Source: Olavius sp. associated proteobacterium Delta 1
GTDB taxonomy: Bacteria > Desulfobacterota > Desulfobacteria > Desulfobacterales > JAFDCJ01
Reading direction: 5' to 3'
Assembly: GCA_902749685.1 (NCBI GenBank)
Contig: CACVKW010000697.1
Span: 1-59,177 of the forward strand
DNA: 59,177 nucleotides
The notes beneath the pieces are model-generated. The model ran no database searches. It was given only the letters and a program-made list of their open reading frames with translations, and was not told where the DNA came from. The stretch's first letter is position 1. Each line of letters starts with the position of its first letter. The translations under genes were made by a program, and so were the position numbers. Positions 1-7,277 of the stretch are shown piece by piece.

Positions 1-424
1 TGACTTACTGGCTGGCCTGCTGCAAAATTTTGGATATGGCAGAGGTTGAACTCCCCACTCGCCGGACAACCTCTGCTGACGCAACACGCTTTCATTCCCT
101 CACAATAGCATGGCACAATATTATAGAAGAATCAAAGCGCTCCCGCCTCTGCTCCATAGGTCTCCATTATTCCAATACCCCATGGCATTCATTTACGGTA
201 ATCCCGCTGGTGGCGGGACTGACCTGGACCGTAGGACCAGGTTTTCAATGCTCGAATAAATTTGTATGCTTAGACCTTTGCGTATACGAGACACTATAAC
301 CAGTTGACCGCAAACGTGTTAGATGCTACATAAAAATCTGCTCAAAAACTTTTGTTTTTGTTCACCCCACCATGTGACCTTACCTGCCAAATAACTTCTA
401 ACTCGAATTGAAAGGAGGAAAACC
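1..424. other. Unassigned 5' region before the importer operon
   Basis: No gene can be supported here. One open frame (30-299, +) has no ribosome-binding site, no recognisable domain and an atypical residue mix. The stretch around 170-195 contains a TCCATTATTCCA-type motif, related to the 8-nt repeat family seen at 14026 and 31734, so part of it is repeat-derived. A GC-rich short hairpin (CCCGC around 209, GCGGG around 217) and a second pair around CCTGG/CCAGG at 225-243 follow. The end of the gap holds a very strong Shine-Dalgarno (AAAGGAGG, about 410-417) for the next gene, so the promoter of the importer operon probably lies here. I could not single out -35/-10 boxes. Confidence 0.5.
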
Positions 425-2008
425 ATGATCAAGAAATTAACCGTAAGCGTGGTCGCCCTTGCTGTGCTCCTCAGCCTGGCGTTTGCTCCGGGAGCAGATG
501 CCGCCGGGCGCAAGGACGTACTGGTAATTGGTATGGCAACCAGCGACATTATATCGCTGGATCCTGCCAAAGCATTTGAGTTTTCCGGCGTCGGCATCGA
601 CACTCAAATTTATGATCGTCTGCTCGATTTTCCGGCCGGGAAATTTGACAAACCGGAATTTTCCCTGGCCAAGACCTATGATGTTTCGCCGGACGGCAAG
701 ACCTGGACCTTTAAATTGCGCGAAGGCGTAAAATTCCACAGCGGCAATCCTCTGACAGCCGATGATGTTGTGTATTCCTTCCAGCGGGTGGTCATCTTAA
801 AAGACCAGCCCTCATTTATTCTGACCCAATTCGGCATTACGCCGGATTCGGTCAAAGCCGTCGACCGGTATACGGTCCAGGTAACCCTGGATGATAAATA
901 CGCCAGCGGTATTTTCTTTGCCTGCCTGTCCGCCGGTGTCTCGAGTATCGTGGATTCAAAGGTGGTCCAACAGCACACTCAGAAAACCGATAAATATCCC
1001 AACGGTGACATGGGACTGACCTGGCTGGCACGTAATTCGGCAGGTTCCGGACCGTTTATTCTGCGCAAATGGGAAAAAGGCGATCGCGTCATTTTGGATG
1101 CCAACCCGGACCACTTTCAGTATCCCCCCAAGGTCAAACGGGTTGTCATTAAGGAAATCAATGAGGCCACCAGCCGGCGCTTGCAGGTGGAAAAGGGCGA
1201 TATCGATATTGCCTGGGAGATGCTTCCCGATCAGATTGTCGAGCTTAAAAAAAATTCCGACCTGCGAATTGAAAGCTCGCCTGCCACCATTATCTATTAT
1301 GTCGGAATGAATGTGACCATGGGACCGTTAAAGGATAACCGGGTGCGTACCGCCATCCGGCATGCCGTCGACTATAAGGGCATTATCGACAATATTATGG
1401 GGGGCGCCGCCCGACCGACCAATTCGTTTATCCCCGATGGATTTGCGGGCTTTGAAGATGTCGTCTATTACCGCGAAGATCTGGCAAAAGCGCGGCAGCT
1501 GTTGAAGGCGGCGGGTTACCCCGACGGTTTTGCAATATCCATGGACCATGGAGACCAGACACCCAATCCCGAAATTGCCCAGGCACTGCAAAACTCGTTG
1601 GGCCGGGTTGGCATCAAAGTTAAACTCAACAAGCTGATTTCGTCTCAGCTCTGGCCCAAGTACCGGGCCCAGAAGCACGAACTGATCCTGGCCCGCTGGG
1701 GACCGGATTATGTGGATCCCCACACCAACGCCCAGCCCTTTGCCGATTACAAGGCCAAGCAATTATCCTGGCGCAATGCCTACTACAATGACGTAACCTC
1801 CGGATTGATCCAGCAGGCCGGCCAGGAGATGGACAACGATAAGCGCATTGCCTTGTATCAGCAGGCCAACAAAATCATTCAAACCGAAGGCCCCTATTCC
1901 ATGCTGTACCAGGGTATGTACGATCATGCGGTTCGCAACAATATCGGAGAAGTTTATGCGGCACCGACGTTTGATCTCTGGAAGCTGTATCCGATCACCA
2001 AAAAGTAA
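425..2008 (+). CDS. ABC transporter substrate-binding protein, family 5 (peptide/nickel type)
   Basis: Periplasmic solute-binding protein of an oligopeptide/dipeptide/nickel-class ABC importer, 527 aa, the normal length for SBP family 5. Residues 1-26 form a Sec signal peptide: Lys at positions 3-4, a hydrophobic core, and an ADA-like cleavage site near residue 26. The mature part shows family hallmarks: the early phrase SLDPAKAF, the YDRLL block, then WTFKLREGVKFHSG followed by LTADDVVYSF. The ATG is preceded by AAAGGAGG at ideal spacing. The gene is followed by a hairpin and then by both permeases and both ATPases, so it supplies the binding component of a complete Dpp/Opp-like system. Substrate cannot be told from sequence; di/oligopeptides are the commonest, while nickel or a sugar derivative is possible. 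Family assignment is firm. Confidence 0.93.
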   Translation: MIKKLTVSVVALAVLLSLAFAPGADAAGRKDVLVIGMATSDIISLDPAKAFEFSGVGIDTQIYDRLLDFPAGKFDKPEFSLAKTYDVSPDGKTWTFKLREGVKFHSGNPLTADDVVYSFQRVVILKDQPSFILTQFGITPDSVKAVDRYTVQVTLDDKYASGIFFACLSAGVSSIVDSKVVQQHTQKTDKYPNGDMGLTWLARNSAGSGPFILRKWEKGDRVILDANPDHFQYPPKVKRVVIKEINEATSRRLQVEKGDIDIAWEMLPDQIVELKKNSDLRIESSPATIIYYVGMNVTMGPLKDNRVRTAIRHAVDYKGIIDNIMGGAARPTNSFIPDGFAGFEDVVYYREDLAKARQLLKAAGYPDGFAISMDHGDQTPNPEIAQALQNSLGRVGIKVKLNKLISSQLWPKYRAQKHELILARWGPDYVDPHTNAQPFADYKAKQLSWRNAYYNDVTSGLIQQAGQEMDNDKRIALYQQANKIIQTEGPYSMLYQGMYDHAVRNNIGEVYAAPTFDLWKLYPITKK

Positions 2009-2023
2009 TTCATGCTAGTTCAC

Positions 2024-2059
2024 CTGCCCGGCTTCGAGCAAGCCGGGCAGCACACGTTT
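2024..2059 (+). terminator. Hairpin between binding-protein gene and permease gene
   Basis: CTGCCCGGCTT (2024-2034) pairs perfectly over 11 bp with AAGCCGGGCAG (2040-2050) around a 5-nt loop. A short run of T follows at 2056-2059. It lies 16 nt after the stop codon of the binding-protein gene and 370 nt before the first permease. In binding-protein transporters such a hairpin usually acts as a partial terminator or a 3' mRNA stabiliser, giving more binding protein than membrane subunits. That role here is inferred. Confidence 0.75.
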
Positions 2060-2138
2060 TATATATAAACGAAGCCGCTGACTGCAAAAGTTTACCCGCC
2101 TCAGGAAGGCGGCCAGTTTAATCGAAAAAGAAACTGAT

Positions 2139-2373
2139 GAACGTCGAACATCGAACATTGAACGTCCAACGTCGAATATGGTATTCTGCCAATCTAAAAA
2201 AATACTGAGCAAAACACGACGTAGGCAAATCTGACGTTCGAGCCAGGTCCGGTTTCTTTATACTGTGATTTTTATTTTACCTCTGCAATGCGATTCGTTG
2301 GTTTCCAGATAGATAAAGCGTAGCGCCATCCTCATTGAGCGTTCGACGTTGGACGTTCGATGTTCGACGTTCA
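2139..2373. repeat. Facing 7-nt-period repeat arms between importer genes
   Basis: Left arm 2139-2176 is a run of heptamers (GAACGTC, GAACATC, GAACATT, GAACGTC, CAACGTC, GAATATG). Right arm 2341-2372 is its reverse complement with one heptamer missing, so about 31 bases can pair across a roughly 165-nt loop. The two arms sit in the 417-nt gap between the binding-protein gene and the first permease. If transcribed they would form a long hairpin. No open frame of interest lies between the arms. Confidence 0.85.
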
Positions 2374-2426
2374 ATCTATTATCTGCCCCGAATAGGCGAA
2401 GTTTCATACAAGTATCTGGAAGATAA

Positions 2427-3440
2427 ATGGTTCAATACATATTACGCCGCCTGGTCACCCTGCTGATTACCCTGGTGGGGATAATGGTCGTGACCTTTTT
2501 CATTTCGCTGGTGGTTCCCCTTGACCCATTGGCATCCATTGCCGGCCCCCAGGCTCCCCAGGAGACAGTTGAGCGTCTGCGCACACTCTATGGCTTTGAC
2601 CTGCCGATCTATGTGCAGTTTTTCCGCTACCTTCAACGGTTGCTGCAGGGCGATCTGGGGACTTCATTCCAAACCGGCCGACCGGTGCTGGAGGATATAT
2701 TTCAGTATTTTCCCGCCACCATCGAGTTGGCAACCCTGGCCCTGATTGTCTCCATTGTCGTCGGTATTCCATTGGGTGTCCTTTCAGCCGTTTATCGCAA
2801 CTCTCCCATTGATCACTTCTCCCGCATATTGAGTTTAATCGGCGTATCCATGCCGGTCTTCTGGCTGGGCCTGGTGCTGCTGCTGATTTTTTATTTCAAG
2901 CTGGGCTGGTTTCCGGAACCCGGACGGCTGGATATTATGCTGATCGAACCTGAAAGGCTTACCGGTTTTCTGCTCATTGACAGTCTGATTGCCTTGGACT
3001 GGGAAGTGTTCTGGGATGCCATGAAGCACATGGCGCTGCCGGCTGCCGTGCTGGGCCTTTACGGTTTGGCCGGCATTGCCCGCATTGTGCGCTCCAGCAT
3101 GCTGGATGTGCTGTCCCAGGAATATATCAAAACAGCCCGCATCAAAGGCTTGAATGAATTTTTGGTGTTGACCCGCCACGCCCTGCGCAATGCGCTGGTA
3201 CCGGCCGTCACCGTCATCGGGTTGACTTATGGCGGCCTGCTGGAGGGTTCGGTGTTGACCGAAACGATTTTTTCCTGGCCGGGGCTGGGCCGCTATCTGG
3301 CCACGGCGTTTCTGACCCTGGATTTGAATGCCGTTGTCGGCGGAACCATGCTGGTGGCCCTGACGTTTTCGCTGGCCAATCTGGCGGTTGATCTGGTGTA
3401 TGCCGTTTTAAATCCGAAAATAACCCTGGCGGAACCATGA
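2427..3440 (+). CDS. ABC importer permease, DppB-type
   Basis: Inner-membrane permease of the importer, 337 aa, the usual length for DppB/OppB. The N-terminus (MVQYILRRLVTLLITLVGI) is the typical first membrane helix of this subunit. It is followed by a periplasmic loop with the LRTLYGFDLPIYVQF signature and then by about five further helices. The cytoplasmic coupling loop (EYIKTARIKGL, near residue 232) contacts the ATPase, and the C-terminal ETIFSWPGLGRYL block is diagnostic for the family. It overlaps the next permease by 4 nt (ATGA), indicating translational coupling. A 417-nt repeat-bearing gap separates it from the binding-protein gene, which is unusually long for this kind of operon. 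Substrate unknown. Confidence 0.92.
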   Translation: MVQYILRRLVTLLITLVGIMVVTFFISLVVPLDPLASIAGPQAPQETVERLRTLYGFDLPIYVQFFRYLQRLLQGDLGTSFQTGRPVLEDIFQYFPATIELATLALIVSIVVGIPLGVLSAVYRNSPIDHFSRILSLIGVSMPVFWLGLVLLLIFYFKLGWFPEPGRLDIMLIEPERLTGFLLIDSLIALDWEVFWDAMKHMALPAAVLGLYGLAGIARIVRSSMLDVLSQEYIKTARIKGLNEFLVLTRHALRNALVPAVTVIGLTYGGLLEGSVLTETIFSWPGLGRYLATAFLTLDLNAVVGGTMLVALTFSLANLAVDLVYAVLNPKITLAEP

Positions 3441-4339
3441 ACATGGGCCATGCCCTCAATAAAACTGAAGCCCGTCGCCAGCGGCGGGATGCACGGCTGC
3501 GTTACTGGAAAGACAGCTACATCCTGTGGCGGCGCAATCATCTGATGGTGGCGGGAACGAGCATCATCGTATTCTTGTTGCTGGTGACTGTCGTGGCACC
3601 CTTGCTGGCGACCCATGACCCGTATGAGCAAATTTTACCGGATCGTCTTCTGCCGCCCTCGGCGCAACACTATTTCGGCACCGACAATCTCGGGCGGGAC
3701 ATCTTCTCACGCGTGGTGTACGGCTCGCGCGTTACGCTGACCATTGTTTTTCTGGTGGCGGTCATCAGCACACCGCTGGGACTGGTGATCGGGGTCCTGG
3801 CGGGTTATTTCGGCGGCGCGCTTGACGAAATTTTAATGCGCCTTTCCGATGTCTTTTTGGCATTTCCCAAACTGATCCTGGCAATCGCCTTTGCCGCCGC
3901 GCTGGGCCCGGGGGTGGAAAACGCCATTGTGGCCATTTCGGTCGCCAACTGGCCGAGTTATGCCAGGCTGGCCCGGGCCGAAACCCTGAGTGTGCGCAAC
4001 AACGACTACATCCAGGTCATTCGCAGTATGGGTGCCAGCAATCTGCGCATCATGGTGGGCCATATTACCCCCATGTGCCTGTCTTCGATTATTGTGCGCC
4101 TGAGCCTGGACATGGGAACCATTATTCTGACAGCTGCCGGACTGGGATTTCTCGGCTTGGGTGCCCAGCCTCCGGTACCCGAATGGGGCCTGATGGTCAG
4201 TGACGGCCGCCAGTTTCTGGTGGATCAATGGTGGGTTTCCACCTTGCCCGGATTTGCGATTCTAATCGTCGTCATGGGCTTTAACCTGATGGGTGACGGA
4301 TTTCGGGACATCCTGGATCCCCACCAGAGACAAAGCTAG
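3437..4339 (+). CDS. ABC importer permease, DppC-type
   Basis: Second inner-membrane permease, 300 aa, partner of the preceding DppB-type subunit. It has the long cytoplasmic N-terminus typical of DppC, a first helix near residues 36-58, and the phrase HYFGTDNLGRDIFSRVVYG that marks the family. The coupling loop is NNDYIQVIRSMGASN and the C-terminal block is LGLGAQPPVPEWGLM. The start ATG overlaps the stop of the upstream gene (ATGA); a second in-frame ATG two codons later is an alternative. The gene is followed by a 470-nt gap that holds repeats rather than the ATPase genes directly. Confidence 0.92.
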   Translation: MNMGHALNKTEARRQRRDARLRYWKDSYILWRRNHLMVAGTSIIVFLLLVTVVAPLLATHDPYEQILPDRLLPPSAQHYFGTDNLGRDIFSRVVYGSRVTLTIVFLVAVISTPLGLVIGVLAGYFGGALDEILMRLSDVFLAFPKLILAIAFAAALGPGVENAIVAISVANWPSYARLARAETLSVRNNDYIQVIRSMGASNLRIMVGHITPMCLSSIIVRLSLDMGTIILTAAGLGFLGLGAQPPVPEWGLMVSDGRQFLVDQWWVSTLPGFAILIVVMGFNLMGDGFRDILDPHQRQS

Positions 4340-4348
4340 CGTGATTGT

Positions 4349-4376
4349 GGATTTGGGAATGCGGATTGCGGATTGA
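4349..4376 (+). repeat. Four 7-nt repeat units
   Basis: GGATTTG, GGAATGC, GGATTGC and GGATTGA follow one another in exact 7-nt register directly after the second permease gene. This is one of several degenerate heptamer tracts in the window. Confidence 0.7.
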
Positions 4377-4444
4377 AAAATTGGATAATTATTCAATCGC
4401 AATAATTTAACGATATTTTGTCATATTTAGATATTTGAGGGGGC

Positions 4445-4703
4445 GGGGAGTTTTTCATGCCGATGCGCTACGTGGATAATCGTCACCGAAACCGCATGAA
4501 CTCGACCCTAAGGGATCGTAATGAATGAACAGTAATCAAAATAGAAACAGAATACCGTGGGCCATGATAGGATTGGATGCTAAATAAACACCGAGGTGCT
4601 AAGCTGTTCATCCATAACGATCCCTAATGGTCTCAGACAGCATCCGATTTCGGTGGCGATCACCCACTCCGCTAATATTATGGGCTTGCGCTGGAAGCTC
4701 CCC
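4445..4703 (+). mobile_element. Dispersed repeat in inverted arrangement (possible IS-end remnant or MITE)
   Basis: The 88-nt block 4445-4532 recurs in opposite orientation at 21732-21819, with 75 of 88 positions identical by my hand alignment. A second, more diverged copy (4604-4703) lies in inverse orientation next to the first. The 260-nt whole is therefore an imperfect inverted repeat beginning GGGGAG and ending CTCCCC. Shared cores include CACCGAAA and GATGAACAG/AATGAACAG. From memory, GGGGAGTTTT ends resemble the terminal repeats of IS21-type elements, but there is no transposase and I could not check this. It fills most of the gap between permease and ATPase genes. A short open frame starting at 4596 inside it is not considered real. 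Confidence 0.7.
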
Positions 4704-4751
4704 ACCCCCTGCAATATTAAAAAGGCTGAGCGAAGCGAATCATTCCTTCTT

Positions 4752-4779
4752 CATTCGACATTTGTCATTAGTCATTTAC
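4752..4779 (+). repeat. Four 7-nt repeat units
   Basis: CATTCGA, CATTTGT, CATTAGT and CATTTAC in exact 7-nt register, 30 nt upstream of the first ATPase gene. The core CATTNGN is shared with the tract at 16063-16096. Confidence 0.65.
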
Positions 4780-4809
4780 TTGCGGCTCCTGCTGAACGGA
4801 TGAGCGAAT

Positions 4810-5823
4810 ATGACGTTAACTGAAAAACCCCTGCTTAAAGTACAGAACCTCAAGGTCCACTTCTACACCTTGCGCGGTGTGGTGCATGCTCTGGAACGGG
4901 TTGCATTTTCATTGAATCGTCAGGAAACGCTGGGCCTGGCCGGTGAGACCGGATGCGGCAAATCGGTAACCGCGCGATCCATCTTACGGTTGATCGATCC
5001 GCCCGGTCGAATTATCAGCGGCAACATCGCTTTTGAAGGACAAAATCTGCTGGCGCTGGATGAAGCGGCCATGCGAAATATTCGGGGCAGCAAGATTTCA
5101 ATGATCATGCAGGAGCCGAAGATGTCTTTGAATCCTGTCATCCGGGTCGGCGAGCAGATCGCTGAAACATTGATCATTCACGATCATTCCCTGAACCGGA
5201 AATCGGCCAAAAAACAGGCCATCGACATGCTGGCTCAACTGGGTATTGCCGATCCGACCCGCATCGTGCGGCGCTACCCGCACGAGTTGAGTGGCGGGAT
5301 GTGTCAACGCGTCATGATTGCCATGATGCTGGTGACCCGCCCCCAACTGCTGATTGCCGATGAACCCACCTCGGCCCTGGATGTCACGATTCAGGCCCAG
5401 ATTCTGGAACTGATCCAAAAGCTGATCCGGGATATTAAAACATCCGTTCTCATGATCACCCACGATCTGGGGGTGATGGCCGAAACCTGTGATCGCGTGG
5501 CGATTATGTATGCCGGCGACATGGTCGAAATGGGCTCGGTTCGCAGTGTGCTAAAAGACCCCCAGCACCCCTACACCCAGGGACTTCTGCAAACGGTCCC
5601 CGATAAATCCAATCCGGATCAACCTTTGTTTTCCATTAAAGGCAATGTACCGAGTCTGCTCGAACCCCAGGCCAACTGCCGGTTTGCACCCCGCTGCGAG
5701 TATGTCATGGATCGTTGCCGGCATGAATTACCGCCGCTATACAAGCTTAATGGGGATCATCAGGCCGCCTGTTTTCTGCATGACGGCCGGGGTATCATAG
5801 AGAATGTTGAGATCGAGAATTAG
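4810..5823 (+). CDS. ABC importer ATPase, DppD-type
   Basis: Cytoplasmic ATPase of the importer, 337 aa. Walker A is GETGCGKS (residues 45-52), the signature is LSGGMCQRV, and Walker B is LLIADEPTSALD followed by the H-loop of ITHDLG. The C-terminal extension has the cysteine-rich oligopeptide-transporter motif (CRFAPRCEYVMDRC) that in related proteins binds an iron-sulfur cluster or metal. This DppD/OppD trait distinguishes it from general ABC ATPases. It is the first of two ATPases, which would form a heterodimer. The start ATG has only a weak upstream purine run. The 470-nt repeat-filled gap before it raises the question whether it has its own promoter. Confidence 0.92.
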   Translation: MTLTEKPLLKVQNLKVHFYTLRGVVHALERVAFSLNRQETLGLAGETGCGKSVTARSILRLIDPPGRIISGNIAFEGQNLLALDEAAMRNIRGSKISMIMQEPKMSLNPVIRVGEQIAETLIIHDHSLNRKSAKKQAIDMLAQLGIADPTRIVRRYPHELSGGMCQRVMIAMMLVTRPQLLIADEPTSALDVTIQAQILELIQKLIRDIKTSVLMITHDLGVMAETCDRVAIMYAGDMVEMGSVRSVLKDPQHPYTQGLLQTVPDKSNPDQPLFSIKGNVPSLLEPQANCRFAPRCEYVMDRCRHELPPLYKLNGDHQAACFLHDGRGIIENVEIEN

Positions 5824-5846
5824 GAACGATCTTGATGATAAAAAAA

Positions 5847-5945
5847 GCCACGCATTAACACGAATTTTCACGAATTTATTTTTTTTATAAGTGCCTTGCT
5901 TTTAGCTAATGCTATTATTCGTGCACATTCGTGCCAATTCGTGGC
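5847..5945. repeat. Palindromic intergenic element, CACGAATT family, copy 1
   Basis: Left arm 5847-5874 begins GCCACG and repeats CACGAATT-like units about every 10 nt. Right arm 5918-5945 repeats ATTCGTG about every 10 nt and ends GTGGC, so the two arms can pair around a 43-nt AT-rich loop. A second copy with the same architecture is at 34642-34744. It lies between the two ATPase genes. Confidence 0.85.
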
Positions 5946-6027
5946 TAACAAATTTATAAATGGTTAAATTCATACCAAAATCGACTAGAGGAGGTATTCT
6001 GTCATCATAGCAGACAGCGCTAAATCA

Positions 6028-6996
6028 TTGCTGCGGATTAAGGATCTGCACGTGCACTTTCCCATCCGTGAGGGTTTCCTGATGCATCACCATGCAACGG
6101 TAAAGGCCGTAAACGGTCTCAGCTTTATGCTTAATCGAGGTGACGTGTTCGGGTTGGTCGGGGAATCCGGCTGCGGCAAGACGACCCTGGGACGTGCCGT
6201 GGTGGGGCTGGCACCCGTCACTGACGGAGAAATATATTTTAATGATCAAAATATTGTCAGGCTAAGCGGACGCGCCGCTTACCAGCGGGCGCGCCATATC
6301 CAGCTGATATTTCAGGATCCCTACTCATCTTTGCATCCGCGCAAAACCGTATGCGACCTGGTGGGAGTGGGGCTCAAGCTTCACGGCCTGGCCGAAGGGT
6401 ATCAAATCGATGAAAAGGTGCTGGCCATGCTCAAACGGGTCGGTTTCAGTCTTGAGCATATGTATCGCTATGCGCATGAGTTTTCCGGTGGCCAGCGCCA
6501 GCGTATCGCCCTGGCCCGGGCTCTGGTCCTGCAGCCGCAATTGCTTATTCTGGATGAGCCGACCTCGGCCCTGGATGTCTCCGTCCAGGCTCAAATTCTG
6601 AATCTGCTCAAAGAATTGCATCGTGAATTCAACCTGACCTATCTGTTCATCTCCCATGATCTGGGGGTGGTGCGATACATGAGCAACCGGATCGGCGTGA
6701 TGTACCTGGGCAATATGGTAGAAACCGGATCGACCCGCGATGTTTTCCAACAGTCCCAGCACCCCTACACGAGGGTGTTGCTGTCTTCGTTGCCCTCACT
6801 GGATCCTGATACACCGCATCACGGAATAATACTGGAAGGCGATCCGCCGACACCGATAGATCCGCCTCCCGGATGCCCTTTTGCGTCACGGTGCCCCGAA
6901 GTCAAAGACCGCTGCCGGATCGACCAGCCCGAATTGAAGCAGCGTGGCAACAATTCTACCCACCTTGCCGCATGCCATTTTCCATATATGGATTAG
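6028..6996 (+). CDS. ABC importer ATPase, DppF-type (start codon unclear)
   Basis: Second ATPase of the importer, 322 aa from the first usable TTG. Walker A is GESGCGKT, the signature is FSGGQRQRIALARAL, and Walker B is LLILDEPTSALDVS followed by SHDLG. The C-terminal cysteine motif GCPFASRCPEVKDRC matches DppF/OppF. The start is odd. A perfect AGAGGAGGT lies at 5987-5995, but no ATG, GTG or TTG is placed behind it. The codon at the ideal distance (6004) is ATC, and the reading frame is open from there. The TTG at 6028 is 33 nt from the ribosome-binding site. The eight upstream codons encode a plausible family-like N-terminus, so translation may begin at a non-standard ATC/ATA, or an ATG has been lost by mutation or sequencing error. 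Confidence 0.9.
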   Translation: MLRIKDLHVHFPIREGFLMHHHATVKAVNGLSFMLNRGDVFGLVGESGCGKTTLGRAVVGLAPVTDGEIYFNDQNIVRLSGRAAYQRARHIQLIFQDPYSSLHPRKTVCDLVGVGLKLHGLAEGYQIDEKVLAMLKRVGFSLEHMYRYAHEFSGGQRQRIALARALVLQPQLLILDEPTSALDVSVQAQILNLLKELHREFNLTYLFISHDLGVVRYMSNRIGVMYLGNMVETGSTRDVFQQSQHPYTRVLLSSLPSLDPDTPHHGIILEGDPPTPIDPPPGCPFASRCPEVKDRCRIDQPELKQRGNNSTHLAACHFPYMD

Positions 6997-7277
6997 CGGT
7001 ATCAGCCCTAAAGATGCTCGCTAATTTCACGAAATTTATTTGTTATGGAAACTTTCTTGAAACAATTTATGCTGAAGTTAATTAGATGTATCGCTGTGGT
7101 CACTTGTGTTTTGCAGAAATCAATGATAAACCTGTATTCAGAGAAGTTAACTATATCGATTGATATTTTCAATGGGGCGATACTGACGACCAGATCAAGA
7201 AATCTGATGAGTCCGGATCCAACTGGTACAGTTTTGCATAAACAAAACAACGAATTTGCACGAAGTTTACCAGAAAC

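Noticed and set aside
30..299. 89-codon open frame on + strand at the window start
   Set aside because: No ribosome-binding site, no domain, overlaps repeat-like sequence.
4596..4823. 75-codon open frame before the DppD-type gene
   Set aside because: Lies mainly inside the inverted dispersed repeat and a heptamer tract, and runs into the next gene in another frame.
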